64,000 nt of DNA, from contig CALWUU010000005.1 of assembly GCA_944384835.1 (NCBI GenBank), forward strand, positions 1-64,000, given 5' to 3'. The position numbers and the translations under genes are program-made. Source of the DNA: an uncultured Clostridia bacterium (GTDB lineage Bacteria; Bacillota; Clostridia; Oscillospirales; Acutalibacteraceae). Shown piece after piece: positions 9,029-17,992 of this stretch (the first letter of the stretch is position 1; every line of letters starts with the position of its first letter). The notes under the pieces are model-generated. The model searched no databases, was not told the origin of the DNA, and saw only the letters and a program-made list of their open reading frames with translations.

Positions 9029-11833
9029 TTGAGAATGTCACAAGATTATAAGAATACGCTTAACTTACCGCAGACCGATTTTTCCATGCAGGCCGGTTTG
9101 CCGAAAAAAGAGCCTGTTATGCTTGAAAAATGGGAGCAAGATGGCATTTATGATAAATTGATGAAAAAGAATGAAGGAAAGCCGCGCTTTGTTTTGCATG
9201 ACGGTCCTCCATATGCAAATGGTGACATCCATTTGGGTACTGCTCTGAATAAAACTTTAAAAGATTTTATTATCCGTTATAAAAATATGTCCGGATATCA
9301 GGCTCCTTATGTCCCAGGTTGGGACACACATGGTTTGCCTACGGAATTAAAAGCACGTAAAAAAGCAGGCGTTGATAATTCCAGCACGATTTCTGACGTA
9401 GAGTTAAGAGAAATGTGCCGTGAATTTACTTTGGGTTATTTAGATGACCAGAGAAAACAGTTTAAGCGTATTGGCGGTCTTGGTGAGTGGGATAATCCAT
9501 ATATCACGTTAACACGTGATTTTGAGGCGACTCAAATTGAAATTTTCTCTAAAATGGCTACAAGCGGTTATATTTATAAAGGTTTAAAACCGGTTCATTG
9601 GTGTCCCGATTGTGTAACTGCCCTTGCTGAAGCCGAAATTGAATATGCAGAAGATCCTTGCTATTCCATTTATGTGAAATTTGCCGTATCTGATGATAAA
9701 GGAATCTTATCCAAATTGGGAATAGATCCAAGCAAAGCATATTTTGTTATTTGGACCACCACTACATGGACATTACCTGCAAACTTAGCAATTTGTGTGG
9801 GTCCTGAATTTGATTATTCCATTGTAAAATGTGACGGCGAATATTATATTATGGCAGCTGCTCTATATGAAAAGGCAATGGAAACTGCCGGAAAAACAGA
9901 ATATGAAGTAGTAGGTTCTCTTAAAGGCGCTGAAATGGAATATATGAAGGCAAAGCACCCATTTATCGACAGAGAATCCTTGGTTATTGTAGGCGACCAT
10001 GTTACACTGGAAAGCGGTACAGGTTGTGTTCATACAGCTCCGGGACATGGTGTGGACGACTATAACGTTTGTAAAAATAACTACCCTGAATTGCCGATTA
10101 TCGTGCCGGTGGATAATCACGGTAAAATGACTGCGGAAGCAGGAGAACAGTTTGCAGGTCTTTCTACTGACGAGGCAAGCCGTGCAATTGGCAAGCATTT
10201 GGAAGAAATCGGAGCAATGTTTGCGGCAAAAAGAATTGTTCACCAATACCCACACTGCTGGCGTTGTAAAAATCCTGTGTTATTCCGTGCAACTGAACAA
10301 TGGTTCTGTTCTGTGGATGATATCAAAGAACAAGCAGTAAAAGCAATTCAAGATGTTACTTGGATTCCGGGATGGGGACAAGACCGCATTACCTCCATGG
10401 TACAGGATAGAAACGACTGGTGTATTTCCCGTCAACGCAGATGGGGCGTGCCAATTCCTATTTTCTACTGTAAAGAGTGCGGCGAACCTTTAATTTCAGA
10501 AGAAGCTATGGCAGCTGTATCTGAAATGTTCCGTACAGAAGGTTCTGACCAGTGGTATATAAAACCTGCGGAAGAAATCATCCCTGAAGGCATTGCTTGT
10601 AAAAAATGCGGCTGCACACATTTTGATAAAGAAAAAGATATTATGGACGTTTGGTTCGATTCAGGCGTAACTCATGCAGCTGTTTTGGATAAAAGACCAT
10701 ACCTGCATTGGCCTGCTGACCTGTATTTGGAAGGTGCCGACCAATATCGCGGTTGGTTCCAATCCTCTTTATTAACAGCGGTTGCATGGCGCGGTACCGC
10801 TCCTTACAAAGCTGTGGTTACTCACGGCTGGGTTGTGGACGGCGAAGGAAGAAAGATGTCTAAGTCTCTTTCAAACGGCATAGCTCCAAACAAAATTATT
10901 GAACAATACGGTGCAGATATTTTACGTTTGTGGGTCGCATCATCTGATTATCATGCGGATATTAGAATTTCTCCTGAAATTTTAAAACAATTATCAGATG
11001 CTTATCGCAAAATTCGTAACACTGCAAGATTTATCTTAGGAAACCTTGCAGATTTTAATCCGGATCAAGATAAAGTATCTTTCGATGAACTGTTGCCAAT
11101 TGACCGTTGGGCATTGCACAGATTTGATTTGGTGAATCAAAAAGCACGCGCAGGTTATGATGCGTTCGAATTCCATCAGGTGTATCATGCAATTCATAAC
11201 TTCTGTGTTGTGGATATGTCTAATTTCTATTTAGACGTGATCAAAGACCGTCTTTATGTAGAAAAGGCAAACAGCAAAGAAAGACGCGCGGCACAAACAG
11301 CGATGTATATGATTTTGGATGGTATGACAAGATTGATTTCTCCAATTTTAGCATACACTTCTGATGAAATTTGGCAGGCAATGAAACATGACTCTTCTGC
11401 TGATGCGGAAAATGTGGTTCTGAACCAAATGCCGGAACCTACCGGAGTAAATGTGGATGAAGTGTTCATTCAAACATGGGATCGCATTCACGATATTCGT
11501 GATGCAGTGAAAAAAGCGCTGGAACTTGCACGCAATGAAAAAATGATTCGTGCTTCTTTGGATGCAAAAGTACAGTTGTTCTGCGACGGAGAAATGTACG
11601 ATTTTGTATCATCTGTTGAAGCCGAATTACCGGTTGTTTTCATCGTATCTCAAGTAGAACTTGTAAAAGGCGGAAAAGGCGCTTTTGCAAGTGAAGATTT
11701 ACCTGAACTTTCTGTTACTGTATTGCCGGCAGAGGGTGAAAAATGCTCTCGCTGCTGGACTTACAGCAATACAGTTGGAAGTAACGAAAAACATCCTGAA
11801 GTATGTGCACATTGCGCATCTGTACTGGAATAA
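9029..11833 (+). CDS. ileS: Isoleucyl-tRNA synthetase
   Basis: About 934 residues, the bacterial-type IleRS length. Class I signatures are PPYANGDIHLGTALNK (HIGH site, about residues 60-75) and KMSKSLSNG (about 610). The editing domain lies between them, including WTTTTWTLPANLAI and the threonine-rich GTGCVHTAPGHG loop. The C-terminal zinc site is CSRCWTYSN...CAHC. It charges tRNA-Ile and hydrolyses misactivated Val. The TTG at 9029 sits 6 nt after AAGGAGAG (9017-9024); an ATG at 9035 is also possible with a longer spacing. No T-box leader fits in the 21-bp gap, so expression must come from the upstream operon. Confidence 0.97.
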   Translation: MRMSQDYKNTLNLPQTDFSMQAGLPKKEPVMLEKWEQDGIYDKLMKKNEGKPRFVLHDGPPYANGDIHLGTALNKTLKDFIIRYKNMSGYQAPYVPGWDTHGLPTELKARKKAGVDNSSTISDVELREMCREFTLGYLDDQRKQFKRIGGLGEWDNPYITLTRDFEATQIEIFSKMATSGYIYKGLKPVHWCPDCVTALAEAEIEYAEDPCYSIYVKFAVSDDKGILSKLGIDPSKAYFVIWTTTTWTLPANLAICVGPEFDYSIVKCDGEYYIMAAALYEKAMETAGKTEYEVVGSLKGAEMEYMKAKHPFIDRESLVIVGDHVTLESGTGCVHTAPGHGVDDYNVCKNNYPELPIIVPVDNHGKMTAEAGEQFAGLSTDEASRAIGKHLEEIGAMFAAKRIVHQYPHCWRCKNPVLFRATEQWFCSVDDIKEQAVKAIQDVTWIPGWGQDRITSMVQDRNDWCISRQRRWGVPIPIFYCKECGEPLISEEAMAAVSEMFRTEGSDQWYIKPAEEIIPEGIACKKCGCTHFDKEKDIMDVWFDSGVTHAAVLDKRPYLHWPADLYLEGADQYRGWFQSSLLTAVAWRGTAPYKAVVTHGWVVDGEGRKMSKSLSNGIAPNKIIEQYGADILRLWVASSDYHADIRISPEILKQLSDAYRKIRNTARFILGNLADFNPDQDKVSFDELLPIDRWALHRFDLVNQKARAGYDAFEFHQVYHAIHNFCVVDMSNFYLDVIKDRLYVEKANSKERRAAQTAMYMILDGMTRLISPILAYTSDEIWQAMKHDSSADAENVVLNQMPEPTGVNVDEVFIQTWDRIHDIRDAVKKALELARNEKMIRASLDAKVQLFCDGEMYDFVSSVEAELPVVFIVSQVELVKGGKGAFASEDLPELSVTVLPAEGEKCSRCWTYSNTVGSNEKHPEVCAHCASVLE

Positions 11834-11896
11834 AATAGAGCGAGAAGGGTGAGCAAAGTGTTCACCCTTTTTTCGAATAATAACGGAGGTGTTCGC

Positions 11897-12397
11897 TTGT
11901 TATTAGGCATTTTTGCTTTAATTGGCGCTGCGGTTTTAATTGTCATTGACCAAGTCATTAAATATTTGGCAACCACTTATATCAAACCCATTGGAACATT
12001 GGAAATCATCCCGGGATTTTTAGATTTTACCTACCATGGAAATGATGGCGCTGCATTTGGAATTTTATCCAGCCAAACTTGGATTTTTGTGATTATTACA
12101 GCGCTTGTTTGTATTGCTTTGATTGTTGGACTGTTTGTATACAAAAAGCATACTACATTGTCCCGTATGGCATGCGCGCTGATTATTGCAGGTGGTATCG
12201 GTAACTTAATTGACCGTGTGTTTAACAATGGATATGTTATTGACTATATTCATGTGAAATTTTTTCCACCTATCTTCAATTTTGCCGATTGTTGTGTTTC
12301 TATTGGTGTAGTACTGTTGTTTATTTATGTAATTTTTTGTACGGATACCCTTCGCAAAGAATCTTCTGCGAAGAAAAAACATAAGAAAGAAAAATAA
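11897..12397 (+). CDS. lspA: Lipoprotein signal peptidase (signal peptidase II)
   Basis: About 166 residues from TTG 11897, which has GGAGG (11885-11889) at 7-nt spacing. A GTG at 11849 would add 16 residues and is less likely. LspA cleaves prolipoprotein signal peptides after diacylglyceryl transfer. Four membrane helices are visible. Family motifs are DQVIKY (helix 1), NDGAAFGI, GGIGNLIDRV with one catalytic Asp, and NFADCCVSIG with the second. The C-terminus is basic (KKKHKKEK). It lies between ileS and rluD, a widespread Firmicute order. Substrates in this window include the lipoproteins at 39750 and 40723. Confidence 0.96.
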   Translation: MLLGIFALIGAAVLIVIDQVIKYLATTYIKPIGTLEIIPGFLDFTYHGNDGAAFGILSSQTWIFVIITALVCIALIVGLFVYKKHTTLSRMACALIIAGGIGNLIDRVFNNGYVIDYIHVKFFPPIFNFADCCVSIGVVLLFIYVIFCTDTLRKESSAKKKHKKEK

Positions 12398-12400
12398 AAC

Positions 12401-13342
12401 ATGAACAAGACCATAAATGATCAAGAACAGCATTACTCTTTTATATTACAGCAGGAAGAATCGGGACAGAGATTGGATAAATGGCTGCAATCACAGTTAC
12501 CCGACATGACGCGATCCGCTATTCAAAAATTGATTGAACAAGGTAATGTGACGCGTAACGGAACTGCTATCAGTAAGAATGGAAAAGGTAATACCGGCGA
12601 TGTAATAGAAGTCACTGTGCCGCAGCCAAAAAAACTTGAAGTTACTGCACAGGATATTCCACTGGAAATTCTGTACGAAGATGATGATTTGCTGGTAGTT
12701 AACAAACCAAAAGGCATGGTTGTACATCCTGCCGCAGGAAATGACGACGGAACATTGGTAAATGCGTTATTACATCACTGCGGAGAGTCCCTGTCCGGTA
12801 TTAATGGCATCATTCGACCGGGAATTGTACATCGTATTGATAAAGATACCAGTGGATTGCTGATTATTGCAAAAAACGATGTGGCGCATCAAGGCTTAGC
12901 TCAACAGATTAAGGAGCATAGTTTTACCCGAATTTATGAAGCTGTTGTTTACGGCAATATAAAACAAGAAGAAGGAACCGTTGACGCGCCAATCGGACGT
13001 CATCCCACAGACCGTAAACGGATGGCGATTACAGATAAAAATTCCAGAAATGCAGTCACACATTATAAAGTTTTAAAACGCTATGATGGCTTTACACATG
13101 TGCAGCTGAGGTTGGAAACAGGAAGAACACACCAGATTCGTGTGCATATGGCTTATATTGGCCATCCTGTTGCAGGAGACCCTGTGTATGGCGTAAAAAA
13201 AGTGATTACCGCTTTAAACGGTCAATGTTTGCATGCGCGTGTCATTGGTTTTGTTCATCCGGTTACAGAAAAATACATAGAAATTACCAGTGAGCTGCCT
13301 GCTTACTTTACTGATTTTTTAAGTAAGTTAAAGGAACAGTAA
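12401..13342 (+). CDS. rluD: RluD-family 23S rRNA/tRNA pseudouridine synthase
   Basis: A 313-residue RluA/RluD-type synthase. The N-terminal S4 domain (about residues 15-75: GQRLDKWLQSQLPDMTRSA) is followed by the catalytic domain. HRIDKDTSGLLIIAKND contains the nucleophilic Asp, and RLETGRTHQIRVHMA and HPVAGDPVYG are present. It isomerises uridines, most likely in 23S rRNA helix 69 if it is a true RluD; the exact target is inferred from family only. The gene begins 3 bp after the lspA stop. No strong ribosome site precedes the ATG, so coupling is likely. Confidence 0.94.
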   Translation: MNKTINDQEQHYSFILQQEESGQRLDKWLQSQLPDMTRSAIQKLIEQGNVTRNGTAISKNGKGNTGDVIEVTVPQPKKLEVTAQDIPLEILYEDDDLLVVNKPKGMVVHPAAGNDDGTLVNALLHHCGESLSGINGIIRPGIVHRIDKDTSGLLIIAKNDVAHQGLAQQIKEHSFTRIYEAVVYGNIKQEEGTVDAPIGRHPTDRKRMAITDKNSRNAVTHYKVLKRYDGFTHVQLRLETGRTHQIRVHMAYIGHPVAGDPVYGVKKVITALNGQCLHARVIGFVHPVTEKYIEITSELPAYFTDFLSKLKEQ

Positions 13343-13368
13343 CTATCTTTGTAAAGAAGTGAAAACCC

Positions 13369-13749
13369 ATGGAGAATGAGAAACGCCACATTTGGTTTTT
13401 AATTGCAATTGCGTTGGTATTTTGCGCTGTGTTAATTGGCTATAATATTTTCTTTGTAAAAGAACCGCAAGCAATTGTAATAGAAACGGATATATCAGCT
13501 TCTGATTCAGATACGCCGCAATCTTTAGAAGAAGGCTATATTGTACCAACGGCTAAAGTAAATATTAATACTGCAAGTGCAGAACAATTGGATGAAGAAC
13601 TGGAAGGTATCGGTCCTTCTTTGGCGCAGAGAATTGTAAGCTATCGTGATGCAAATGGTCCGTTTACTGATATAGAGCAAATTAAAAATGTATCAGGTAT
13701 TGGTGATAAAAAGTTTGAAGCAATTAAAGATAATATTACAGTATCTTAG
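13369..13749 (+). CDS. ComEA-like membrane-anchored helix-hairpin-helix protein
   Basis: A 126-residue protein with one N-terminal membrane helix (about residues 8-27) and a C-terminal pair of HhH motifs (VNINTASAEQLDEELEGIGP, then IKNVSGIGDKKFEAI). This matches the DNA-binding half of ComEA, the extracellular DNA receptor for natural transformation. The SLBB domain of Bacillus ComEA is absent, so it is a short version. A comEC-like gene lies at 45427 in the same window, so competence genes exist but are not clustered. Non-competence roles for small HhH membrane proteins are possible. Confidence 0.85.
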   Translation: MENEKRHIWFLIAIALVFCAVLIGYNIFFVKEPQAIVIETDISASDSDTPQSLEEGYIVPTAKVNINTASAEQLDEELEGIGPSLAQRIVSYRDANGPFTDIEQIKNVSGIGDKKFEAIKDNITVS

Positions 13750-13760
13750 GAGGAATATTC

Positions 13761-14351
13761 ATGAAACAGCAAGTGCTGTCTTGCATTGAGACAAGGCGCA
13801 GTGTGCGTAGTTATGAATTAAAACAAATTCCTGATAATCTACGGGATGAAATATTAAAAGTGGCGGTTTATGCGCCCAGCGGCAGCAACAATCAAAGCTG
13901 GATGTTTACTGCAATTCAAAACCGGATGATTTTGGAAGCTTTAAATGAACAAGTTCGTATTGGATTTGGTCTTTTATCGGTTGCAGAAGATGATTATCCT
14001 GCAAAAATACGAGCCAAGCAAAAGGCACAAAAGGAAGATTATAATTTTTATTATCATGCGCCCACATTGATTGTCGCATCCAATGTACCTAATTATGCAA
14101 ATGCGATGGCTGATTGTTCCGCGGCTTTAGAAAATATGTTTTTAGCAGCCCATGCATTGGATTTGGGAACTTGTTGGATAAACCAATTGACATGGCTGAG
14201 TCAAATGCCGAATGTGCGCGATTTTTTGGCAGAGCATTGCAATATACCAAAAGAACATGTGATATGCGGCGCTTGCGCAGTAGGATATACAAAAGGCGAA
14301 TATCCAAAAGCTTCTCCGAGAAAAGAAAATACCATTCAAATTATTCCGTAA
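13761..14351 (+). CDS. Nitroreductase-family FMN oxidoreductase
   Basis: A 196-residue nitroreductase fold protein. IETRRSVRSYELKQIP is the N-terminal FMN phosphate-binding signature and APSGSNNQSWMF the second contact. DLGTCWINQL and a C-terminal GYTKGEYPKASPRKEN segment (AVGYP-like) complete the pattern. The family uses FMN and NAD(P)H to reduce nitroaromatics, quinones or other substrates; the substrate here cannot be read from sequence. The ATG at 13761 follows AGGAGG, 11 bp after the comEA-like gene. A terminator follows directly, so this is probably the last gene of the large cluster. Confidence 0.92.
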   Translation: MKQQVLSCIETRRSVRSYELKQIPDNLRDEILKVAVYAPSGSNNQSWMFTAIQNRMILEALNEQVRIGFGLLSVAEDDYPAKIRAKQKAQKEDYNFYYHAPTLIVASNVPNYANAMADCSAALENMFLAAHALDLGTCWINQLTWLSQMPNVRDFLAEHCNIPKEHVICGACAVGYTKGEYPKASPRKENTIQIIP

Positions 14352-14352
14352 A

Positions 14353-14397
14353 ATTGGTGCTGCTGTGTTATAATACACCAGCACCGATTTTTTATTT
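14353..14397 (+). terminator. Intrinsic terminator after nitroreductase
   Basis: GGTGCTG (14357-14363) pairs with CAGCACC (14380-14386), with an inner GTGT/ACAC stem, followed by ATTTTTTAT. It directly follows the stop at 14351. Confidence 0.85.
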
Positions 14398-14638
14398 CTT
14401 TTGGCATTACTGATTTTATCGCCAGATAAACCATATCAACATATAGAGAAAGCAAATCATTTGCTAATAAATACGTTTGGTGAAATTCGTATTGTTTGAT
14501 TACAGGATATTCCTAAGTAACATGAATAGAAAGATAGTATGATTTGACACAAACAGCTCCACATCGAATTAAGGATACTTTAATTATGACTAAAAGGAGA
14601 GTACAGTGTGTTCTGCTTAAGAGGAAAAATAAAAAAGC
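14398..14638. other. Intergenic stretch without a confident gene
   Basis: No complete gene. An open 32-codon frame on + (14401-14499) has protein-like composition but no ribosome site. A TTGACA at about 14543 with a poor -10 (AATTAA) precedes an AAAGGAGAG at about 14594. Any transcript from it would end at the 14639-14668 hairpin, giving about 90 nt. Nothing here is supported beyond low confidence. Confidence 0.3.
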
Positions 14639-14680
14639 TTAGGACAGAGCGTTTCGTCTCTGTCCTAAGTCTTTTCTTTT
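14639..14680 (-). terminator. Bidirectional terminator after pfkA
   Basis: TTAGGACAGAG (14639-14649) pairs with CTCTGTCCTAA (14658-14668). On the minus strand the stem is followed by GCTTTTTTA, about 90 nt beyond the pfkA stop. On the plus strand it is followed by GTCTTTTCTTTT. Confidence 0.85.
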
Positions 14681-14756
14681 AAAACATGCAAAACAGCATG
14701 TTTTATTATGTAATTATGATAACATAATGATACGGAATATTACTGCAACCAAGGAA

Positions 14757-15833
14757 TTAATCTCCAAAGCAGATACCCACATCACGAGCAGATTGGATGA
14801 TATTACTATCTTTCGGAACATATTTTAATTTTCCTGCTACTTCGCTGAGCGGTACGGCAACAATATTTCCGTTTTGTAATGCTACCATGTTTCCGAAATT
14901 GCCCTCTTCAATTAAGCGAACGGCGGCAGTACCAAACCTAGTTGCAAGCAAACGGTCATACGGACAAGGTCCGCCTCCACGCTGAAAATGTCCCGGTACT
15001 GTCACACGCACCTCGCGTCCGGTAAGTTCTATAATTTCATGGGCTACACGATAGGAGACAGAAGGAAAAGACATATTGGCACGGCTTGCCTTAAATTCCT
15101 TTTTGGACATTTCGGCTTCTTTTTTAGAAAGTGCACCTTCCGCAACTGCCAAAATACAAAAACGTTTTCCTTGACCGGTTCTCAAATATAGGCTGTCCAC
15201 TACTTTATTGATATCATAAGGAATTTCAGGCAGCAATATAACGTCAGCTCCGCCTGCAATACCTGCATATAATGTAAGCCATCCAACTTTGTGTCCCATA
15301 ATTTCAACAATAAATACGCGTCCATGAGAAGTAGCAGTCGTATGAATACAGTCAATTACATTGGTGGCAATTTCAACAGCACTGTTAAAGCCAAAGGTCA
15401 TTTCTGTGCCCCATAAATCGTTATCAATGGTTTTGGGAAGCGTAATTATATTGAGACCTTCTTCGCTAAGTAAGTTAGCTGTTTTATGCGTACCGTTGCC
15501 TCCAAGAATAACAAGGCAATCCAACTTCATTTTTTTATAAGTTTCTTTCATCTTGGTTACTTTGTCAATATTATTTTCGTCCAGTACACGCATTTGCTTA
15601 AATGGTTGACGAGAAGTTCCCAAGATTGTGCCGCCAAGCGTTAGGATACCTGAAAAATCCATTTGCTTCATTGGAATGTAATTTCCTTCAATCAGGCCTT
15701 TGTAGCCATCTTGGATACCAAAAATTTTTACTTTGTCGCCTAACAATTCACAAAATGTTTTACCAACGCCGCGAATGGCTGCGTTCAGGCCTTGGCAATC
15801 GCCTCCGCTTGTCAAAATACCAATTCTTTTCAT
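14757..15833 (-). CDS. pfkA: 6-phosphofructokinase with mixed ATP/PPi signature residues
   Basis: A 358-residue group A phosphofructokinase that phosphorylates fructose 6-phosphate at C1. Motifs are GILTSGGDCQGLNAAIRG (5-22), GTSR (72-75), GGNGT (111-115), PKTIDND (133-139, catalytic Asp137), SHGR, MGHKVGW and GHFQRGGGPCPYDR. Known determinants are Gly104/Gly124 (Bacillus/E. coli numbering) for ATP enzymes and Asp104/Lys124 for PPi enzymes. Here the equivalents are Gly114 and Lys134, a combination also seen in trypanosomatid ATP-PFKs. The usual Asp103 is Asn113, and MGR is MGH. The phosphoryl donor is therefore uncertain, with ATP favoured by Gly114. It is the last gene of ppx-ppk1-pfkA, 14 bp after ppk1. 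Confidence 0.93.
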   Translation of the reverse strand: MKRIGILTSGGDCQGLNAAIRGVGKTFCELLGDKVKIFGIQDGYKGLIEGNYIPMKQMDFSGILTLGGTILGTSRQPFKQMRVLDENNIDKVTKMKETYKKMKLDCLVILGGNGTHKTANLLSEEGLNIITLPKTIDNDLWGTEMTFGFNSAVEIATNVIDCIHTTATSHGRVFIVEIMGHKVGWLTLYAGIAGGADVILLPEIPYDINKVVDSLYLRTGQGKRFCILAVAEGALSKKEAEMSKKEFKASRANMSFPSVSYRVAHEIIELTGREVRVTVPGHFQRGGGPCPYDRLLATRFGTAAVRLIEEGNFGNMVALQNGNIVAVPLSEVAGKLKYVPKDSNIIQSARDVGICFGD

Positions 15834-15847
15834 GGTCTTTACCTTCT

Positions 15848-17965
15848 TTATTTCATTTTTTCTAAATCGGCTCTTCTGATTGGTGTATATGGTTTACTGT
15901 CATCCAAAGCTTCCAGTTTTGCAACTGCTTCTTTCGCATAGACGCTAAACTCGTATTGAGAGTTAAACGGAGCTTTGCTGCGTTTATCTATTTCAATATA
16001 AGTAGTATCGCTTTGCAGTAATCGTGTATTAATTGTATCGCTGAGCATAGTTTGTATAATATTAAATGCGCGTTTTTGAAGGTCGGGATCTTCAATTGGA
16101 AATACCAATTCAACACGGTGATCCAGGTTACGCTGCATCCAGTCTGCGCTGCCCATATAAATTTTTGGATTACCTGCATTCTCAAATTGAAAAATACGGC
16201 TGTGCTCCAGCAATTGTCCCACAATACTATGCACGCTGATATTTTCACTAATTCCCGGAATTCCAGGAATTAAACAGCAAATACCACGAACAATCATTTG
16301 AACCTTGACTCCGTTTTGAGATGCCTTATACATCAGCTCAATCATTTCAGGATCAACCAAAGAGTTTACTTTTACTATTATACCACTTGGGAGACCTTTT
16401 TTCGAGTTTTCTATTTCTCTTTCAATCATTTGAACAAAAAAACTGCGTAACCCCTGAGGAGCAACTTCAAATTTATTGTATTCCGGAGGGCGTGAGTATC
16501 CTGTTAATACGTTAAATAGAGAGGAGGCATCCATACCATATGGCTCTTTGCAGGTAAACAAGCTAATGTCGGTATAAATTTTTGCGGTAGAATCGTTGTA
16601 GTTTCCCGTCCCCATGTGTACATAGCGGCGGATTCCGTCCTCCTCTCTGCGTACAACCAATAAAATTTTACAGTGTGTTTTTAATCCTACCAAACCGTAA
16701 ATAACGTGGCAGCCTGCTTCTTCTAATTTTTTTGCCCAAAGAATGTTATTTTCTTCGTCAAAGCGTGCTTTTAATTCCACTAAAACCGTTACTTGCTTTC
16801 CGTTCTCAGCCGCTTTGATCAATGCAGCAACAATAGGAGAATTACCGCTGACGCGATATAAGGTTTGCTTTATAGCAAGTACATTTTCATCTTCTGCGGC
16901 TTGCTGTACAAAATCTACAACGCATTTAAAGCTTTCATAGGGATGGTGCAGCATGCGGTCTTTTTCTTTGATAGCGTCGAATACATTTTTATGCTCAAAA
17001 AAATCTGCAGGAGGGTAAACAGGAGTAATTGGTTCAAAGCAAAGCTGTTCACAGCCGTCTAAACCGGCAAACTTTGTAAAGAAGGTAAGATCAATCGGAC
17101 CTTGAATGGAATAAATATCCGTATCTTTTACCTTTAACGTTTCTATTAAAAAATGGCGGGTCTGCTTATCACATTTATGAGCAATTTCCAAACGAACAGG
17201 ACGTCCGCGTTTTCTTTTTTTAATGGATTTTTCAATTTCAAGCAATAAATCTTCTGCTTCTTCGTCAATGTCTAAATCAGAGTTACGAGTAAGACGGAAA
17301 GGTGTGCATGCTTCAATGCTGTGCAACTCAAATAATTCTTCAATTTTATAAATAATAATATTTTCGAGAAGCACAAAGGCTCTTCCTTCATCACTGGGCA
17401 ATTCTAAAAAACGTGAAAGAATGGATGGTACTTGAACCAACGCAAAGCACGATTCATCATCCTCGCCTTTTAGACGTACTGCAATATTTAGGCTTTTGTT
17501 TGCCAATAACGGAAACGGACGGCTTTCATCTACTGCCAAAGGCGTTAGAACGGGAAATAAAACTTTATCAAAATAATCTGAAATATATTTTTGCTGCTTT
17601 TTATTCATTTCGCTTGGAGTTAAAAAGACCATATTTTGCTTCTTTAAAGCCGGTATTACCGAACGTTGGCAGCAAGAATATTGCTTTTCTACAAATTTAT
17701 GGATTTTTTCTTGCAATTGAGCAAATAAAGCTGTCGGAGTTAACCCTGATGCATCTGCGTTTTGATAACCTGAAATAATTTGCGCTTTTACACCTGCAAC
17801 GCGAACCATAAAAAATTCGTCTAAATTAGAAGCGCTGATTCCAAGAAAACGGACACGCTCCATAATGGGATTTTCTTTTTCCAAAGCTTCCTCCAGCACA
17901 CGGCTGTTAAAGTCCATCCAGCTAAGTTCACGGTTGATATAAGGCAATTTATTTTCATTGCTCAT
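15848..17965 (-). CDS. ppk1: Polyphosphate kinase 1
   Basis: About 705 residues, typical for Ppk1, which makes polyphosphate from ATP reversibly. The N-terminal domain begins PYINRELSWMDFNSRVLEEA. The phospholipase-D-like catalytic domains follow with the phospho-histidine segment HMGTGNYNDSTAKIYTD, the second His in NLDHRVELVFPI, and KTHCKILLVVRR. The start is set at 17965 (MSNENK); ATG 17989 would add 8 residues and overlaps no ribosome site. It follows ppx closely and precedes pfkA by 14 bp, so synthesis and turnover of polyphosphate are co-expressed with a glycolytic kinase. Confidence 0.96.
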   Translation of the reverse strand: MSNENKLPYINRELSWMDFNSRVLEEALEKENPIMERVRFLGISASNLDEFFMVRVAGVKAQIISGYQNADASGLTPTALFAQLQEKIHKFVEKQYSCCQRSVIPALKKQNMVFLTPSEMNKKQQKYISDYFDKVLFPVLTPLAVDESRPFPLLANKSLNIAVRLKGEDDESCFALVQVPSILSRFLELPSDEGRAFVLLENIIIYKIEELFELHSIEACTPFRLTRNSDLDIDEEAEDLLLEIEKSIKKRKRGRPVRLEIAHKCDKQTRHFLIETLKVKDTDIYSIQGPIDLTFFTKFAGLDGCEQLCFEPITPVYPPADFFEHKNVFDAIKEKDRMLHHPYESFKCVVDFVQQAAEDENVLAIKQTLYRVSGNSPIVAALIKAAENGKQVTVLVELKARFDEENNILWAKKLEEAGCHVIYGLVGLKTHCKILLVVRREEDGIRRYVHMGTGNYNDSTAKIYTDISLFTCKEPYGMDASSLFNVLTGYSRPPEYNKFEVAPQGLRSFFVQMIEREIENSKKGLPSGIIVKVNSLVDPEMIELMYKASQNGVKVQMIVRGICCLIPGIPGISENISVHSIVGQLLEHSRIFQFENAGNPKIYMGSADWMQRNLDHRVELVFPIEDPDLQKRAFNIIQTMLSDTINTRLLQSDTTYIEIDKRSKAPFNSQYEFSVYAKEAVAKLEALDDSKPYTPIRRADLEKMK

Positions 17966-17992
17966 AATTGTCTTGCACGACCTTTCCATTTG

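Noticed and set aside
9863..10255. 130-codon minus frame inside ileS
   Set aside because: Antisense shadow; ileS editing domain is conserved here.
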